Below, piece after piece: positions 60,486-64,000 of a stretch of DNA of 64,000 bases. The translations under genes and the position numbers were made by a program. Numbering within the stretch: the stretch's first letter is position 1; every line of letters begins with the position of its first letter. Source of the stretch: Irpex lacteus (taxonomy: Eukaryota > Basidiomycota > Agaricomycetes > Polyporales > Irpicaceae); the NCBI GenBank assembly GCA_001986395.2, contig MQVO02000004.1, forward strand, positions 1,550,001-1,614,000, written 5' to 3'. The notes below the pieces were generated by a model. The model was not told the origin of the DNA and searched no databases. It saw only the letters and a list, made by a program, of their open reading frames with translations.

Positions 60486-62454
60486 TCACGGCGCATTGCC
60501 TCGACCCCTCCCGCGGAAACCACCGCGTCCACGGCCTCTTCCCCTGCCCCGTCCCCTGCCGCGTGGTCCAGGGCCACCAAAGTTCGAGGGCACAGAACCG
60601 TCTGTAGAACCTACTGGCGGGGAAGGCGGTGGTGCTGAAGATGCATATGTAGATCTGAGCGCCGTCTTAGCTTGCCGAGGTGGCTTTCCTCGTCCTCGCG
60701 TCTTTCCGTTGGCCTGAGAGTGACTGGGCTCAGGGTCAGGCTCGCGCGGTTCGTCGCCAGCGAACGACTCGGATGAGCTAGCAGGTGTAGTAGGCTCTTC
60801 CTGCTCGTCGATGGTGAATTTGCCTTTGCCATAGGAGACTAGCATGTTGATGATCTCTTCCAATTTCCCGTCTCCTCGCTGCAGGCCAGGTACTTTGAGG
60901 AAGGACTTCCGACCAGCAGTCGAGGTCAGTCGCATCCATGCGTCGGCCATGTCTTCGTCGCTGCAGAGCTTGTTCTCGAGGACTAGCCACACGACTTCGG
61001 GCGTGCGAGAGTCAACGGCGAGTTGCAAATTAGACTTGTGTGGCGGCTGCGCATACAAAGACTCTGTATCCTCGGGCGGGTGGTTCTCCAAGATGTACTT
61101 CAAGATAGGCATGTGCCCTTGCTCGAGAGCGACGTGGAACGCCGTGAACCCGTTGGAGTTTCGCTCTTCTTGATCAGCACCTATGTTACGTTCGGTAAGA
61201 CATTGAACATAACCCTTGAGCTTTCCTAGTCCTTACTGTGAGTGTCCAGCCATTCGAATAGCTCGACGTCACCACGAGCGGCAGTGATATGGGACAGAGT
61301 CTCGAGCGCATCCTTGGGTGTAGACTCAACGAACTCCTCACAGCCTTTCTTGATTTCTCCCCCGGCAGCGTCGACTGAGTCTTGCCAGATGCTCTTCTTG
61401 ACTGCGGCAGCGTCACCTTTCCTCGCAGCGGCGAATACTGACGAACGAAGGCGTTGTGATTGCTGCTGTTGGGCACGAATCTTATCTTCTGCAGCCTTGC
61501 GGGACGTCTCCGCCTGGGCCTTCTTCTTATTTGCCTTGTCTTTCTGACGCTTCTCAGCCTCACGGCGTTCTGTAAGAAGAAATTAGCTACACGCATATCG
61601 TCCCGGATAGTTTGAAATTACCCTTCGCGCGCTCCTCTTCCTGTCGAGCCTTTTTGTTAGCAGCGTCCCGTTTGCGTCTCTCTTCCGCAGCCTCTTGCTC
61701 TTCCCGAGCACGGCGGACACGAGATTGGTATTGTTCCTCTGTTTCCTTGGGCGCTTCTTCTCTTTGCCTCCTATGGAGAGGGCAATCGCACTCCTGGTGG
61801 AAACCTAAGAATAGACGTGAGGACATTATCTGACCATAAATTGTTGAGAGTACTTACGAGCCTGACTAAAGCGACCGCCACGACCGCGCATCATCTCTTC
61901 GAAGAGAAACCTTTCAAAAATTCTCAGCCACACCGAAAAAATGCACGTATACTAGGGTGCTCACATGTAGAAGTCCATACGCTCCTCGTCGTAATAATCG
62001 TCTTCAGAGTCATAGTCATCATAGTAGTCTTCCTCGTCATCGTAATAGTCGTATTCATCATACTCGTCGTCCGAGCCGTACTGTGGGCCAGTGAATGGAT
62101 TATATGCGCGCGGCTGTGGACGCGGTGGCGGAGACGACTTGTCTAAATGCTTGAGGAGTATATTGTATGCTTCTCCGATACGCTGGAATTGCACCGTCGC
62201 GTTCGCATCGCCTGGGTTCTTATCCGGATGTGTCTTCAATGCCAACTGTATAATGTTTGTTGTTAGACCTATCGCGAGACTCGAGAGCTCTTTGTCCGCA
62301 CCTGCTTGTAAGTACTTCTCACGACTTCAAGAGTGGCACCCTGACAGATGATGTTTAATCTTTTGAATATCGGCCGGACGCTATGTCAAACTCATACCTC
62401 TGAGAGACCAAGCACACTGTAGCACTCTGCGATTGGGATGTGTCTGTGGACCAT
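60486..62454 (-). CDS. J-domain protein with ankyrin region and RG-rich tail
   Basis: Seven exons (62454-62398, 62340-62302, 62245-61965, 61910-61858, 61804-61622, 61569-61237, 61180-60486) encode 546 residues. An N-terminal J domain ([28 protein letters not shown] with intact [12 protein letters not shown]) can stimulate an Hsp70. Then come an Asp/Tyr/Glu-rich run, a Cys pair (ECDCPLHRR), a long Glu/Arg/Lys coiled coil, and an ankyrin-like region ([53 protein letters not shown]). The C-terminus is disordered and ends in dense RGRGRG repeats. Such a tail suggests RNA or ribosome contact; this is inference. The layout is unlike the classical Hsp40 types. Confidence 0.92.
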
Positions 62455-62780
62455 GCTGGGCGTGGAGGACGAGGACAAGACGCGTTCGAAATGAAACGCG
62501 TCGCGCGTGTTTAGCGCCTTATATACCTCTTAGCGAACAGGCCAATGGCCATGGGCAACAGGCCCAAACACGCGTTGGCCCTCGTGCAAAGCATAAAGAA
62601 ACAAGGCTATGACATCGCTAGTCGGAGAGCAAAGCAGAAAGACTGTCCTGCGTTCATCAGGGAGAAGTAAAGCAGTGCATACAGACACCGAGATTGATCC
62701 CACAGCACCACTTGTCACTACAAATTACAAGACGATAATAGGCACGACGAGAAAAGTACACAGCGAAATAGCGAGTAAAA
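62455..62780. other. Intergenic region
   Basis: 326 bp: 5' flank of the J-domain gene and 3' flank of LUC7. No coding region. Confidence 0.6.
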
Positions 62781-64000
62781 CTAGTATCTCCTCCTCCCTG
62801 GGGATCGTGAACGCTCCCGTCGTCGGTCACTGAATTTGAAGACACAGTTCAGTGCTTATCCCATGAAGTAAAAGGAATAATACATACTCATAACGAGCAC
62901 TTCCGTGCCTTTCATATCCACGGTCGCGTTCCCGGGGCTCGTCGCGAGAGCGGTAATCACGGTCACCACCCCTGGCAGGCGGGCCGCCATTGGCAGGGCC
63001 AGTCGCAGCACCTCCGGGCGCCGCGTTCTTTCGTTTCTCGCGTTCCTCTTTGAACTTGGAAAGCATGTTACGGAGCTCGTGGTAGCCCAAATGCATCTAC
63101 AGAGATATATTCGTCAAAAATTGCGACAAGAACGCATGATTGAACTAAGCCAACCTTTCCACCGAAATGGTCTGCGAGACGACGATCAGAGTCGAGCACG
63201 GACAGGTAGGCACCACAGACGTCGCAAACACGTAGTTTCTGGTGACCTGAGGCACCAGACGTGTCTGTGAGTTGCTGCAACTCTCGCTAAAGTATACATG
63301 TTAACATTTAATATCACACGAGTTCATGACGAAACATACTTCTTTCTCAGCCTTTTCGCTCTTGAGAGCCTCAATAGCGGCCATTTCACGCATAGACTCA
63401 TCGACCTGCCCCTGCTCGCCTACTCAATGGGTCAGCGAAACACTCATTCTCTCGCCTTTGAATCACATACCGAGAGTCTCAATCTTCTCCGTACCGCCCT
63501 GAATAGCCAATTCGATTTCTGCAATTTCACGCATCTAGAGGCATACATCAGTCGACTTGTAACACAAACAGCTCAGTACGACGCACCAAATTCGTAGTTT
63601 TTGCGTTCTCTTCCGGAGTCTTCTCTAACCGACGATGCGCAGTCCGGATTCTCCTGTCACACTCGTCGACGAACGCAAAGATGTTCGACTCGTATTCCGT
63701 TTGGAAGCGTGCAAATATAGGATTGTTGGGGTCGGCTTCTCTGGCAGCCAAGAATTCGGTTTTGAGTCGTTCGGTGTGAGACTTGGGGCATGCGCCGAGG
63801 TCCATTTTCTATGTGTTGCGTATTAGAATGAGTATGCGTCACTTGGCGGAGTCACGGTGTCTGATGCTTACAGTGTTCGTGAATAGGGTATGAGGACATG
63901 TGCCACATAGGAAGTTCCTGCAGACTTTCTCGTCCGACCACACTAGGTTCGCATTAGCCACACCCATGGCCTCTGGACCCATCATTTGCTGGAATATAGT
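62781..64000 (-). CDS. LUC7: LUC7-like U1 snRNP protein (5' end outside window)
   Basis: Seven exons are visible (64000-63872, 63808-63587, 63534-63471, 63419-63340, 63286-63155, 63096-62888, 62829-62781), giving 294 residues; the start lies beyond the window. Luc7 belongs to the U1 snRNP and affects 5' splice-site choice. First zinc-finger region: VCRNFLCGTCPH and KMDLGACPKSH. A long helical region follows, then the second zinc finger LRVCDVCGAYLSVLDSDRR with DHFGGKMHLGYHELR. The C-terminus is Arg/Asp/Ser-rich and ends RSRSPGRRRY. Phases agree across all visible junctions. Confidence 0.95.

Overview
The window is nuclear DNA of a basidiomycete fungus, most likely an Agaricomycete. Genes are dense and lie on both strands. 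Almost every coding region is cut by many introns of about 47-75 nt with GT-AG ends and CTNAY-like branch sites. Several protein families point the same way: a fungal L-DOPA dioxygenase, a DUF6593 protein, and a Ser/Ala-rich secreted protein with a conserved Cys-containing tail. I rebuilt 31 protein genes and 2 tRNA genes by hand, testing each splice choice by reading-frame continuity and by fit to the family. Nothing indicates bacteria, a virus or an intact transposon.

Layout. 1-10.6 kb: the end of an F-box-like gene, a CAMK-type kinase with a long insert in its N-lobe, a short hypothetical gene, two gene-poor stretches and a DUF6593 gene. 11-25.3 kb: PRPP synthetase, an SLC41/MgtE cation transporter, the SAGA subunit Ada3, the GPI-lipid remodelling protein Per1, a Hos2/HDAC3-type deacetylase, an L-DOPA dioxygenase with 5-nt and 14-nt micro-exons, tRNA-Glu(CTC) and an APC amino-acid permease. 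26-38.7 kb: a tandem pair of unknown paralogues, the glycosyltransferase Alg2, a tail-anchored inositol-polyphosphate 5-phosphatase (Inp54-like), an MFS transporter, glia maturation factor and a mitochondrial carrier.

39-52.7 kb: an Rrn6-like Pol I factor back to back with mitochondrial ribosomal protein uL3m, a secreted protein, the SRP-receptor beta subunit, Sar1, the GPI mannosyltransferase Gpi14/PIG-M and an F-box protein. 52.7-64 kb: a gene-poor stretch with a hairpin, intron-containing tRNA-Phe(GAA), V-ATPase subunit D, ribosomal protein uL24 (RPL26) back to back with FRG1, an unknown seven-exon gene, a J-domain/ankyrin/RG-tail protein, and the 3' part of LUC7.

Most genes are housekeeping. 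Six of them (PER1, ALG2, INP54-like, SRP102, SAR1, GPI14) serve the ER, GPI-anchor or secretory pathway. The least ordinary content is the dioxygenase gene with its extreme micro-exons, the unknown paralogue pair, a GC-AG intron in the deacetylase, several coding exons consisting of little more than a start or stop codon, and unusual domain architectures in the kinase, the deacetylase and the J-domain protein.
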